Shown piece by piece: positions 17,061 through 25,514 of a DNA stretch of 64,000 bases; position 1 is the first letter of the stretch, and each line of letters begins with the position of its first letter. The position numbers and the translations under genes were made by a program. The DNA comes from Bacteroidales bacterium. Its GTDB lineage: Bacteria > Bacteroidota > Bacteroidia > Bacteroidales > 4484-276. Under the pieces are notes generated by a model. That model saw only the letters and a program-made list of their open reading frames with translations, was not told the DNA's origin and did not search any database. The stretch covers positions 1 to 64,000 of the forward strand of contig JACZJL010000114.1 in assembly GCA_014860585.1 (NCBI GenBank), read 5' to 3'.

Positions 17061-17068
17061 TAATTTTG
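17061..17068 (+). promoter_or_regulatory. -7 promoter element of mazG
   Basis: TAATTTTG, an exact TAnnTTTG match, 33 bp before the mazG ATG. No TTTG is found at the expected -33 distance. Confidence 0.5.
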
Positions 17069-17101
17069 CAGGCATTAACAACCCTCAACTAATACCGGAA
17101 A

Positions 17102-17872
17102 ATGAAAGAAAAATTGGCTGCTTTTGAGCGCCTGCTGAAGATTATGGACGACCTGCGCGCCGGTTGTCCCTGGGACCAGAAACAGACGCTTGAAAGCCTC
17201 AGATACCTCACCATCGAAGAAACTTACGAACTCTCCGACGCCATTCTCGAAAAGGATATGATCAACATTAAGAAAGAACTCGGCGACCTGATGCTACACC
17301 TGGTTTTTTACGCAAAAATCGGTTCTGAAACCGGCCACTTCGACATCAAGGATGTGCTGGACAGCATCAGCGAAAAGCTGATTGAACGTCATCCGCATAT
17401 TTATGGCGACGTGAAAGTGGCCAACGCGGAAGATGTGAAAAATAACTGGGAGAAGATCAAATTGCGTGAAAAAGACCGAAAGTCGGTGCTGGATGGTGTG
17501 CCCAATTCACTACCGGCAACGGTGAAAGCATACAGGATGCAGGAAAAGGCCCGTGGTGTGGGTTTCGATTGGGAAAATGCAGACCAGGTTTGGGAAAAGG
17601 TGAAAGAGGAAATGCAGGAACTCCAATGTGAAGTGAAAAATGGTGAACCCGAGAGCATGGAAAAAGAATTTGGCGACCTGATGTTTTCGCTTGTTAATTA
17701 TGCCCGCTTCATTGGTGTTAATCCTGAAGATGCTTTGGAGCGCACCAACAAAAAATTCCTCCGGCGGTTTAAATACATCGAAGAACAAACTAAAAATCAG
17801 GGAAAAAACCTAAAGGAACTAACCCTTCAGGAAATGGATGCCTTTTGGGATGAGGCAAAGAAGTGTGAATAG
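17102..17872 (+). CDS. mazG: Nucleoside triphosphate pyrophosphohydrolase MazG
   Basis: 256 residues, the normal full length. There are two MazG modules in tandem: an N-terminal one with CPWDQKQTLESLRYLTIEET (about 21-40) and KKELGDLMLHLVFYAKI (about 58-74), and a C-terminal one with EEMQELQCEV (about 165) and KEFGDLMFSLVNYARF (about 187-202). The paired E-x-x-E and E-x-x-D motifs bind magnesium. The enzyme hydrolyses NTPs to NMP and pyrophosphate, cleaning the pool and, in E. coli, lowering ppGpp responses. It is transcribed from its own promoter, with a small hairpin over the stop codon. Confidence 0.95.
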   Translation: MKEKLAAFERLLKIMDDLRAGCPWDQKQTLESLRYLTIEETYELSDAILEKDMINIKKELGDLMLHLVFYAKIGSETGHFDIKDVLDSISEKLIERHPHIYGDVKVANAEDVKNNWEKIKLREKDRKSVLDGVPNSLPATVKAYRMQEKARGVGFDWENADQVWEKVKEEMQELQCEVKNGEPESMEKEFGDLMFSLVNYARFIGVNPEDALERTNKKFLRRFKYIEEQTKNQGKNLKELTLQEMDAFWDEAKKCE

Positions 17873-17892
17873 TGAAGCCATCAATGGCTTCA
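17873..17892. terminator. Short hairpin between mazG and the convergent OsmC gene
   Basis: TGAAGCCAT (17873-17881) and ATGGCTTCA (17884-17892) are perfect inverted repeats starting right after the mazG stop. There is no following T-run, so it may be a weak bidirectional terminator or an mRNA 3'-end stabiliser. Confidence 0.45.
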
Positions 17893-17930
17893 TTACGAAA
17901 TTCCCGCTTACGACTCAGAGGAATCAACCC

Positions 17931-18335
17931 TTAAAAATGAAACTCGAGGTTTTTCTTCAGATCAGGATGTAAACTTTGAAAAACAGGACAAGTAAGAGCT
18001 GATTGACGGATAATGGTTTTCTGTTTTTCGGTGTAGTCATTTTTCGGGAAATAAAACTCAACGATTACCTCACTCACCCGTCGTGGATTGGCAGCCATAA
18101 TCTTGGTGATGTTGATCTTGGTTCCGTCAATACAGAAACCGTGCGTATTGGCAGCAATCCCGATAATAGTTACAGCACAGGCTCCAAGCGAAGTAGCCAG
18201 CAGATCGGTGGGTGAAATCGCCTCTCCCTTTCCCTGGTTATCGGGCGGTGCATCGGTGATAAATTGTTGACCCGAGCGGGTATGGGTTATCCGGGTGCGA
18301 AGTTCCCCCAAATATTCAATGGTAGATGTAGTCAT
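17931..18335 (-). CDS. OsmC/Ohr-family peroxide-reducing protein
   Basis: 134 residues, typical size. The two OsmC cysteines are present: C53 in TSLGACAVTIIG and the second in ALTCPVFQSLHP near residue 115. The early arginine region (ELRTRITHTRSGQQ) and GKGEAISPTDLLATSLGAC match the OsmC fold, which works as a homodimer reducing organic hydroperoxides. The OsmC and Ohr subfamilies cannot be separated by eye. It has its own -7 element, and the membrane methyltransferase gene lies upstream on the same strand. Confidence 0.92.
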   Translation of the reverse strand: MTTSTIEYLGELRTRITHTRSGQQFITDAPPDNQGKGEAISPTDLLATSLGACAVTIIGIAANTHGFCIDGTKINITKIMAANPRRVSEVIVEFYFPKNDYTEKQKTIIRQSALTCPVFQSLHPDLKKNLEFHF

Positions 18336-18358
18336 TATTTCATATTTTTACGTTGGAG

Positions 18359-18366
18359 CAAATTTA
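18359..18366 (-). promoter_or_regulatory. -7 promoter element of the OsmC-family gene
   Basis: Minus-strand TAAATTTG matches TAnnTTTG, 24 bp upstream of the ATG at 18335. Confidence 0.55.
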
Positions 18367-18417
18367 AATCAAACCTTACAACCGCTACAAAATCTTTCAT
18401 AACCCTGAGATTTCAAT

Positions 18418-18984
18418 TCACAAATACCTTCTTGTGTGCTTTTTGTATATTGAATACCGCTGCCCAAATTTTTTCTCAAGAAACGCTTCTTCTTTGAGAA
18501 TGATGAGGTGATGCAGGTAAATTCCGGTCACACCAATTGGTAAACTTATGATGTTTGGTACGATTAAAACCGATGAAATAGTCAGCAGGATAACTCCCAG
18601 ATACATTGGATTGCGGCTGAAACGATAAATTCCGTTGGTTTGCAGTTGGATAGTGTCATTTTTCGGAAGTCCCATTTTGGTAAATTTCCCCAGATCGGCC
18701 AATGAAAGGTAAAGAAAGCCTGAAGCAATTATCATGATTAAAATACCGGCAAGTTGAACGAATTCGGGCAAACGATAACTGGGAATTTGCACACCGGCCA
18801 TATGCACAACCATCAGTAAAACCGGGAACAACGCAGCAAATTTGGAAAACAGCACAACAAAATTAGTGATTGATGCCTTTCCGTAAAGCTCCCCTCCCCG
18901 TTTCCTTACAGCATGAATTGTCATAGCCATCCGGACAGAAAGGACGAGAAACAACAGCAGAACAACTAAACTTTGGGTTCCCAA
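18418..18984 (-). CDS. Membrane methyltransferase, isoprenylcysteine/PEMT-like family
   Basis: 188 residues with about four hydrophobic segments. The C-terminal part has the family signature GIYRFSRNPMYLG (about 125-137), a hydrophobic hairpin, then KEEAFLEKKFGQRYSIYKKH, the SAM-binding tail shared by bacterial isoprenylcysteine carboxyl methyltransferase-like and phospholipid methyltransferase proteins. Bacterial members usually have no known substrate. It is an inner-membrane protein with the active site facing the cytoplasm. The flavodoxin gene lies 27 bp downstream of its start on the same strand, so both may share one transcript. Confidence 0.85.
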   Translation of the reverse strand: MGTQSLVVLLLFLVLSVRMAMTIHAVRKRGGELYGKASITNFVVLFSKFAALFPVLLMVVHMAGVQIPSYRLPEFVQLAGILIMIIASGFLYLSLADLGKFTKMGLPKNDTIQLQTNGIYRFSRNPMYLGVILLTISSVLIVPNIISLPIGVTGIYLHHLIILKEEAFLEKKFGQRYSIYKKHTRRYL

Positions 18985-19011
18985 AATGTGTTTTCAAAAA
19001 GGTTGAAAGGA

Positions 19012-19515
19012 TTAATGAAACTCACTGCGCAGCTGCTCAACCCATCTGCTGATGCGCGCTTGCGTTAAGTCTGCCTGGTTTACATTGTCAATTGCCAGCC
19101 CGACAAACCTGTTGTTTTTAATGGCCAGCGAAATTTCAAAATCATAGCCAACAATGGGGGTGAAGCCAACGATGGTGATCTTATCTTTAAAACGGTGATA
19201 AAGGGCGCCCAGGCCGTTCACAAAACTGTCGGCCCACTCTTTCTGATCTCCGGTTCCAAACAGGGCAATCCGTTTAGCCGAAAGGTCAGTTGAGTCTATT
19301 CGGCCTGCAAATTTCTCCCAGTCTTCCTGCATTTCACCCAAACCCCAGGTAGATGTTCCGAAAATCAGGTTATCATATTTTTCAATGTCTTTTGCTGTCG
19401 CTTTTTCGATGCTGAACAGGTCGGCCTGATCGGCGCCAAAAGCTTGTTGTATCTGTTCAGCAACTTTCATTGTGTTCCCGAGCGTAGAACCGAAGAATAT
19501 TCCAATTTTTTTCAT
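19012..19515 (-). CDS. fldA: Flavodoxin, long-chain type
   Basis: About 167 residues. A canonical phosphate loop FFGSTLGNTMKVAEQI sits at the N-terminus, FGTSTWGLGEMQEDW near 50-65 is the first FMN loop, and ALFGTGDQKEWADSFVNG near 84-101 the second. The C-terminal FVGLAIDNVNQADLTQARI is the long-chain insertion region. It carries electrons at low potential to cytoplasmic oxidoreductases. The ATG at 19513-19515 (MKKIGIFFGS) is chosen; the 21 extra residues of the longer frame are unlike any flavodoxin. It diverges from pdxH across about 130 bp. Confidence 0.93.
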   Translation of the reverse strand: MKKIGIFFGSTLGNTMKVAEQIQQAFGADQADLFSIEKATAKDIEKYDNLIFGTSTWGLGEMQEDWEKFAGRIDSTDLSAKRIALFGTGDQKEWADSFVNGLGALYHRFKDKITIVGFTPIVGYDFEISLAIKNNRFVGLAIDNVNQADLTQARISRWVEQLRSEFH

Positions 19516-19646
19516 TTTAAATCCATTTTTACAGATAGTAAACAACACGGATTTACTTTTGTTTGTGTGAAGAGCCAATGCTTAGGGATTAATTCAGTCA
19601 ATTCATTTTAGTAAAAGAAATATTCCGAAATTCAATCTCCACCTTT

Positions 19647-20294
19647 ATGGAAAATTTAAAATTAGCAGAAATCAGAAAAGAATATTTGCAGGGCGAACTG
19701 GACGAAAAGAGTGTGGATAAAAATCCTCTGATTCAATTTAGCCTTTGGATGAATGATGCCCTGAAAGCAGAGGTGTTGGAGCCAACTGCCATGGTGCTTG
19801 CAACAGTTGGTAAGAATTTTAAGCCCTCCGCCAGAATGGTTTTGCTCAAAGGCGTTGATGATGGGGATTTTTTATTTTTTTCCAACTATGAAAGTAAAAA
19901 AGGATTACAAATTGATGAAAACCCGCATGTTGCGCTGACCTTCTTCTGGAAGGAACTTGAACGTCAGGTACGGATTGAGGGTGAAGTGGAAAAAACTTCG
20001 CAAGCCATTTCTGATGACTATTTTAAATCTCGCCCTTACGAAAGCCGTCTAAGCGCTGCTGCATCACCCCAAAGTAAGCCCGTCACGGGCAGGCGGGAGC
20101 TTGAACGTTTAAAAGATGAGTTAAGAGAGCAATTTCCCGACAGGAACTTTCCCCGGCCGGCAAACTGGGGAGGATACAGGGTTAAGCCCCGGTTGATTGA
20201 ATTTTGGCAGGGTCGCAGAAGCCGCCTTCACGACAGGGTTGTTTATGAACTGAATAGCCAGGGAGTGTGGCTAATTAGCAGGCTGGCGCCATAG
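19647..20294 (+). CDS. pdxH: Pyridoxamine/pyridoxine 5'-phosphate oxidase
   Basis: 215 residues, full length. It oxidises pyridoxine or pyridoxamine 5'-phosphate to pyridoxal 5'-phosphate with FMN and oxygen. FMN-binding ARMVLLKGVDDGDFLFFSNY lies near 61-80, PQSKPVTGRRELE near 135-148, and the C-terminal signature FWQGRRSRLHDRVVYEL near 192-208. The RSRLHDR substrate-binding motif is intact. It converges on the TolC-like gene with a 36-bp gap. Confidence 0.96.
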   Translation: MENLKLAEIRKEYLQGELDEKSVDKNPLIQFSLWMNDALKAEVLEPTAMVLATVGKNFKPSARMVLLKGVDDGDFLFFSNYESKKGLQIDENPHVALTFFWKELERQVRIEGEVEKTSQAISDDYFKSRPYESRLSAAASPQSKPVTGRRELERLKDELREQFPDRNFPRPANWGGYRVKPRLIEFWQGRRSRLHDRVVYELNSQGVWLISRLAP

Positions 20295-20330
20295 TTTCAA
20301 TGGGCAGTTGAAAATTCTGAGCTTTCTGTT

Positions 20331-21815
20331 TTAGCGCAGCAGATCGAAATTGATTGAAATTTCCCTGTTTTCGCGGAAATCGTACATCGTGAGTTTCCTT
20401 ATCTGGTAATAGTTGTTCCAGTAGTTTTGGAGACTTCTGATGAAGCTGACTCGTGAGTTGTCGCTGTTGATTTGTGCCGTTGTAAGGTCGGTGATGCTCA
20501 CTTTATCAATCAGGTAGCGCTGTCGTGAAATTTCATAGCTTTTCTGCGCTACGGTGTCGGATTTGGCAGCAATCTCAAGCCGTCGCTGTTGCATCTTGAA
20601 ATCCATCACCTGTAAAAAAACACTTTGATTAAAGTCAATTCTTTCCTGTTCCACCGCGGTTCGTACGATATCTCTGTCCGATTCAGCCACCTTGATTCGT
20701 CCCTTCGCCAGACCCCAGTCAATGATTGGAATTTGGATGCCGAGCACAAATAATTGTTGATCCTGCGGGTCTTTGTAAACTTCTTCGAATTCAGCAGAAC
20801 TTTGGGTTAAACCGTATTGTGCAAAAATATTGGCACTAAAGCGATCGGTAGTACGGGCACGGACCACTTCTCTGTCTGATTCGATTAACCTGCGATCAAA
20901 AGCCAATGCCTGAGAGTTATTCAGGTTAGCCAGTTCGATGGCAAAATCGGGGGGTATTTCAAAGTAGCTCACGCCCTCGACGGGTGGAACCGGTTCTATG
21001 GAAACATCATCCTGCAATCGAAGGTAAGACTTCAGTTTAAACATTCGATCTTCAACATCAAGGGCAGCGGTTTCGTAATCGGCCTGTGCCCTCAGGTAGC
21101 TAAGCTCAAGTTGCAACAATTCGTTTTCACCGATACGGCCAAGATTAAAACGACCAAGCCCGATTTTATACAGCGTGTCATAGTAGGCCGTGTTTTGTTC
21201 AGCAACATCCTTTTGAATTTGCGAAATGAGCAGGTTAAAAAACAGGTTCGTAACATTGATTGCAATCTGTTCCACTTCCTCCAGATACCTTCGTTTGGCC
21301 TCGTTGTAGCGGATCGGATCAATCATCTTCGACCATTTATAAGGGTTAAATCCGAAGATGTTTTGTGAATATCCAACCACCAACGGCGTCGAGAGCCATG
21401 CATTCGGCGCAAGTCCGGTGAGGTAGTCGATCCGCTGGAGACCTGTTCGCATATACACCTGCCCTCCTGTAACCCCGATATTTTTACTCAGGGTAAGGTC
21501 TGCCGAGGCAGTCGAAAGGCTTCGCTCCCTGAAAGCTTCGCTGCCATCTGGCTGGATTACTTTTTCGATCGAACGGGTATATTGTGGCAAGGTGGCTTCA
21601 AAATCGAGTTTTGGGAGAAGCATAGCTTCGGAAGTGCGTAATTCCCAGAAGCTTTTCAGGAACCTGTTTTTGGCTGAAAGTGCATCCGGTGACTGCTCCT
21701 GTGCAAGGGTAATCACCTGATCAAGAGTCATCTGCTTACGAAGCGGCTGAGTATGGACGCTTGTTGTGAGTAGTAAACTCAATATTGCTAAAGCGAAATT
21801 TTTTATTCTTTTCAT
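20331..21815 (-). CDS. TolC-family outer membrane efflux protein
   Basis: 494 residues with a signal peptide (FALAILSLLLTTSVHTQ). Two long alpha-helical OEP halves are visible: LDQVITLAQEQSPDALSAKN near 35-55 opens the first, and the second contains TVAQKSYEISRQRYLIDKVSITDLTTAQINSD (split here only for description) near 420-455, where the usual R-x-G-x-x-S/T-x-x-D/E pattern is kept. It should form a trimeric outer-membrane channel. It is the last gene of the three-gene operon adaptor-permease-channel, 6 bp after the permease stop, so it serves that exporter. Confidence 0.9.
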   Translation of the reverse strand: MKRIKNFALAILSLLLTTSVHTQPLRKQMTLDQVITLAQEQSPDALSAKNRFLKSFWELRTSEAMLLPKLDFEATLPQYTRSIEKVIQPDGSEAFRERSLSTASADLTLSKNIGVTGGQVYMRTGLQRIDYLTGLAPNAWLSTPLVVGYSQNIFGFNPYKWSKMIDPIRYNEAKRRYLEEVEQIAINVTNLFFNLLISQIQKDVAEQNTAYYDTLYKIGLGRFNLGRIGENELLQLELSYLRAQADYETAALDVEDRMFKLKSYLRLQDDVSIEPVPPVEGVSYFEIPPDFAIELANLNNSQALAFDRRLIESDREVVRARTTDRFSANIFAQYGLTQSSAEFEEVYKDPQDQQLFVLGIQIPIIDWGLAKGRIKVAESDRDIVRTAVEQERIDFNQSVFLQVMDFKMQQRRLEIAAKSDTVAQKSYEISRQRYLIDKVSITDLTTAQINSDNSRVSFIRSLQNYWNNYYQIRKLTMYDFRENREISINFDLLR

Positions 21816-21821
21816 AAGGCA

Positions 21822-23138
21822 CTATTCATGTCTTAACGAAGTAACCGGGTCTTGTCCGGCGGCTTTTCGGGCTGGCATCAGGCCAAACACAATACCCACT
21901 GAGGCGGCTACACCGAAGGAGACCAGTATTGAAAACAGCGAAACTACTGTTAGAATCCCTGTGGTTGTCATAATGATATGAGCCAGAATAACGCCGAGTA
22001 CTATCCCGATAAAACCACCACTGATACTGATGATGGTAGCCTCGGCTACAAACTGAAAAATAATGTCATTTCGCCTGGCGCCAATGGCTTTGCGAAGTCC
22101 GATCTCACTGATGCGCTCCATCACCGAAGCGAGCATAATGTTCATAATACCGATGCCGCCAACAATGAGTGAAATGCTGGCAATAGCCCCCAGCACAATG
22201 TTGAAAATGTCTTTAGTTCGTTGTTGCTGTTTGAGCAGGAGTTCAGGTATGATGATCTCGAAATCGTCTAACCCGGCATGTCGACGTATTAGCATGCGCT
22301 GAATGACTGCAGCGGTGGCAGCCAGTTGCTCGCTTTCCTTCATCTGGACAATCAATTTATCCAACTGATTGGTATTATCGCTGGTTTGCTCGTTGTTTCC
22401 CTGGTTAATGCTGGCTTTGGTGAGTAAAGAACGATCGCGGTAGCGAAGCAGGACGGTTTTTATAGGAGCAAAAACTGTGTTGTTAAACTCGCTCACACCC
22501 AACGTTTCTGTTGCTGCTTTGCTTACTGCACGCGATTTGGTCACCCCGATCACTTCAAGCCAGATATTTCCGCATTTAATCTTTTTTCCGATTGGATTTT
22601 CCTGTTTAAAATACTTTGCGCGAATATCCGGCCCTATGATACAAACGGGAGCTCCGTGTTCGCGTTGCCAGTCTGAAAACATTTCGCCTTCGTATAATTC
22701 CAGGTTGTACACATCGAAGAAGCCGGGTTCGACACCCGAAAAACGTGCATTTCCACGGGTACCTGATTTAACAACAAATGTATTGTAAACCACTTCAGGG
22801 CTAATTCTATCAACTCCAGGAATAATTTCGCTGATGCTTTGAGCGTCGGCAAGTGTAAGTCCCGGGGAATATTTTTTATTTACCGTCTGACCGTCTTCTT
22901 CGGTTTGTTCCTCTTCGGTTTTGGTTTCGTCAGTAATTTTTGGGGTAATTACGATGTTGTTGACGCCAACCATCCGGATTTGTTCCAGAATTTCCTGCTG
23001 GGCACCTGTTCCAATTGCCATCATTGCTATAACTGCAGCCACACCAAAAATGATTCCCAGCGCAGTAAGGATTGAGCGGAATTTGTTGGTAAATACCGCT
23101 TCAACCGCTGAATTCAGGTTATAGAGATGCCGCTTCAA
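21822..23138 (-). CDS. MacB/LolC-type ABC transporter permease
   Basis: 438 residues. One transmembrane helix near 22-42 (LTALGIIFGVAAVIAMMAIG), a periplasmic MacB-PCD domain (about 45-310) and three C-terminal helices of the FtsX domain, with SVMERISEIGLRKAIGARRNDII at about 340-362 as the cytoplasmic coupling region. It couples ATP hydrolysis by a separate ATPase to efflux through the adaptor and the outer-membrane channel. Unlike E. coli MacB it has no fused nucleotide-binding domain, and no ATPase gene is in this operon. Only 3 bp separate it from the adaptor gene. The substrate is unknown. Confidence 0.9.
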   Translation of the reverse strand: MKRHLYNLNSAVEAVFTNKFRSILTALGIIFGVAAVIAMMAIGTGAQQEILEQIRMVGVNNIVITPKITDETKTEEEQTEEDGQTVNKKYSPGLTLADAQSISEIIPGVDRISPEVVYNTFVVKSGTRGNARFSGVEPGFFDVYNLELYEGEMFSDWQREHGAPVCIIGPDIRAKYFKQENPIGKKIKCGNIWLEVIGVTKSRAVSKAATETLGVSEFNNTVFAPIKTVLLRYRDRSLLTKASINQGNNEQTSDNTNQLDKLIVQMKESEQLAATAAVIQRMLIRRHAGLDDFEIIIPELLLKQQQRTKDIFNIVLGAIASISLIVGGIGIMNIMLASVMERISEIGLRKAIGARRNDIIFQFVAEATIISISGGFIGIVLGVILAHIIMTTTGILTVVSLFSILVSFGVAASVGIVFGLMPARKAAGQDPVTSLRHE

Positions 23139-23141
23139 AAG

Positions 23142-24392
23142 TTATTTGTTGAGGGTGACAAGTTTTAAATCTGCATGATTTTCAGGAATAGCAATGTGCA
23201 CTTCATCTCCCTGTTCCAACCCCTCAAGAATGATAATTTCATTGTTGTTGGTCGGACCGGGCAAAACCTGTTTTTTTACAGTGTTCATTCCCACATCCTG
23301 AAAAACATAACTTATTGTATCGTTGCTGTGTAAAGCTTCAATCGGGATAAAAAGCACACTGTCAATCTGAGCTGTAATGATCATATTTTTAGTGGTCATG
23401 GCCGGACGCATGATGGTATCGGACTCGTTTACAGCAATAATTACTTCAAACACTTTAGCATCTGAGCCCGGGCGTTGTTCGCCAATATTTGCCACTTCAC
23501 TGACAATCCCCGAATATTCGCGTTCGGGGAAAGCATCTATGTTCACCTTTACCTGCTGGCCGGTTTTCACTTTTGAAATGTCTATTTCGTTAACATAGGT
23601 TTTCGAAATCATTCTCGAAAGGTCGGGTAGCAAAGCAACCACATTATCCCAGGAGTTGACGGTTGATCCTGTTTCGGTTTTTCTTCCCCGCCAGTCTCTG
23701 CGATAAATAATCATTCCCCGTTTTGGGGCATAAACGGTGAATTGCTTGAGGATGTCGAGCATACGTTCTCTGCGACGCTGCGCCTGCTCAAGCGTTGCCG
23801 TGACTTCCTGCATCTCAGCTTTCGATTTTTCAAACCTGAGCACATAATTTTCAACAGCCTGGTCGTATGCACGCTGTGCCTTTTCGTAGTTGATGGCCTC
23901 CTGGCGCTGCACTGCAGGGGGTTCATAGATAGATTGTTCAACTTTGATCTGCTGTTCTTCGAGGCCAAACTTAAGGTTTATCAGCTCATTACGGGCAGCC
24001 CTCATGTTGAGGGACGTGTCGAGCATGGTCTTGGTATATTGGGACTCCAGTTTCTCCAATTCACTCTCGAGGTCTTTAAGTTTACTCATGACCTCAGTCT
24101 GATCAAGGGATGCAACAAAAGCGCCTGAGTCGACAATGGTACCTTCAGGGATCAACTGATTGATCCTTATGTCACTCCAGATTTGAATTGAACGAAGGTT
24201 TTCGGGTCCGTAGATGTTTTCGGAACTTTTTGCTTCAAGCTCGCCTGTGGTGTTCACATCAACGATAAATTTCCCGTATCTGACCGGCACCTTTATTGAT
24301 TCTACCGTTGATGTTTCTTGTCGCATCAGGTACCAAACAACGACAATGAGCACGAATGCCGAAACCATAAATATTACCAACTTTTTATTCAT
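23142..24392 (-). CDS. Periplasmic adaptor (HlyD/MacA-like membrane fusion protein)
   Basis: 416 residues. An N-terminal anchor helix (LVIFMVSAFVLIVVVWYLM, about 4-22), a lipoyl half (RYGKFIVDVNTTGELEAKSS), a long coiled-coil hairpin (about 100-215, rich in E, Q, K, R) and the second lipoyl/beta-barrel half (YAPKRGMIIYRRDW, then VNIDAFPEREYSGIVSEV). It links the permease to the outer-membrane channel. It is first in the operon; about 95 bp separate it from the moxR stop upstream, so it may have its own promoter. Confidence 0.9.
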   Translation of the reverse strand: MNKKLVIFMVSAFVLIVVVWYLMRQETSTVESIKVPVRYGKFIVDVNTTGELEAKSSENIYGPENLRSIQIWSDIRINQLIPEGTIVDSGAFVASLDQTEVMSKLKDLESELEKLESQYTKTMLDTSLNMRAARNELINLKFGLEEQQIKVEQSIYEPPAVQRQEAINYEKAQRAYDQAVENYVLRFEKSKAEMQEVTATLEQAQRRRERMLDILKQFTVYAPKRGMIIYRRDWRGRKTETGSTVNSWDNVVALLPDLSRMISKTYVNEIDISKVKTGQQVKVNIDAFPEREYSGIVSEVANIGEQRPGSDAKVFEVIIAVNESDTIMRPAMTTKNMIITAQIDSVLFIPIEALHSNDTISYVFQDVGMNTVKKQVLPGPTNNNEIIILEGLEQGDEVHIAIPENHADLKLVTLNK

Positions 24393-24486
24393 AGTCAGTA
24401 TTTTACTAATTAGTTATCATTACCCGAAAAAAGTAAATCACCAGGAGCAAGAGTTAAGAAAATATGGATGATAGAAATAAACAGAA

Positions 24487-25458
24487 TTATTCATCTTTTA
24501 ATAACTCGTTGATGATTTTTTCGATGGAGATACCTTCTGCTTCTGCTTTGTAATTGCGCACAATTCTGTGACGCAGGATGGATGTTGCTACACTTTTCAC
24601 ATCTTCGATATCGGGAGAATATTTACCATTTATCGCTGCATGACATTTTGCTCCCACAATGAGGTACTGGGATGCACGTGGACCAGCTCCCCAGGTCAGG
24701 TATTCGTTGGCCCATGGATGTGATTCCTTGCGGTTTGCCCGGGTTTTGGTGGCCAGCTTCACAGCATATTCATACACATTGTCTGCCACCGGTATTTTTC
24801 TGATCAGGTTTTGGAAATATAAGATTTCATCACTGCTGATTACTACTTCAGGCTTGGCTTCGTAGGTGGTCGTAGTAGCTTTCACCACGTTGATCTCCTC
24901 CTGAAAAGACGGGTAATCGAGCCAGATGTTGAACATGAAACGGTCGAGTTGTGCCTCGGGCAAAGGATAGGTTCCCTCCTGTTCGATCGGGTTTTGGGTA
25001 GCCAGCACAAAGAAAGGCTCAATCAACTGATAATTTTTACCGGCAACCGTAATGGCTTTTTCCTGCATCGCCTCAAGAAGAGCCGACTGCGTTTTAGGTG
25101 GCGTACGGTTGATTTCATCGGCAAGGATGATGTTTGCAAATACAGGTCCTTTGATGAATTTAAAATTCCGGGTTTGGTCAAGAATCTCCGTTCCGATGAT
25201 ATCAGAAGGCATCAGGTCGGGGGTAAACTGAATCCGGCTGTAAGTGAGGCCGAGCACTTTCGAAACAGTATTCACCAGCAAAGTTTTTGCGAGGCCGGGT
25301 ACACCTATCAGGAGAACGTGTCCTTTCGAAAAAATTGAAATGATGACATTATTCACCACCTCATCCTGCCCGACAATCACTTTGGCAATTTCCTTTCGTA
25401 ATAGTTTTATTTTTTCTCCAAAAGCATCAATTGCTTCAACATCAGATTTGTATTGCAT
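24487..25458 (-). CDS. MoxR-family AAA+ ATPase
   Basis: 323 residues. Walker A GVPGLAKT (about 47-54), Walker B IILADEINRTPPKTQSALLE (about 110-129), sensor 1 LATQNPIEQEGTYPLPEAQL (about 151-170), and the C-terminal lid. MoxR ATPases act as chaperones in assembly of metal-dependent or surface proteins, typically with DUF58 and von Willebrand A proteins encoded next to them. Here no DUF58 or VWA gene is adjacent, so its partner must be elsewhere. It sits 56 bp downstream of the SurA-like gene and could be read from the foldase operon. Confidence 0.93.
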   Translation of the reverse strand: MQYKSDVEAIDAFGEKIKLLRKEIAKVIVGQDEVVNNVIISIFSKGHVLLIGVPGLAKTLLVNTVSKVLGLTYSRIQFTPDLMPSDIIGTEILDQTRNFKFIKGPVFANIILADEINRTPPKTQSALLEAMQEKAITVAGKNYQLIEPFFVLATQNPIEQEGTYPLPEAQLDRFMFNIWLDYPSFQEEINVVKATTTTYEAKPEVVISSDEILYFQNLIRKIPVADNVYEYAVKLATKTRANRKESHPWANEYLTWGAGPRASQYLIVGAKCHAAINGKYSPDIEDVKSVATSILRHRIVRNYKAEAEGISIEKIINELLKDE

Positions 25459-25514
25459 AAAGATTTTGTTTTTCGTTTAAATGGTAAATTAATGGTGTAA
25501 TAAGGATAAATGCT

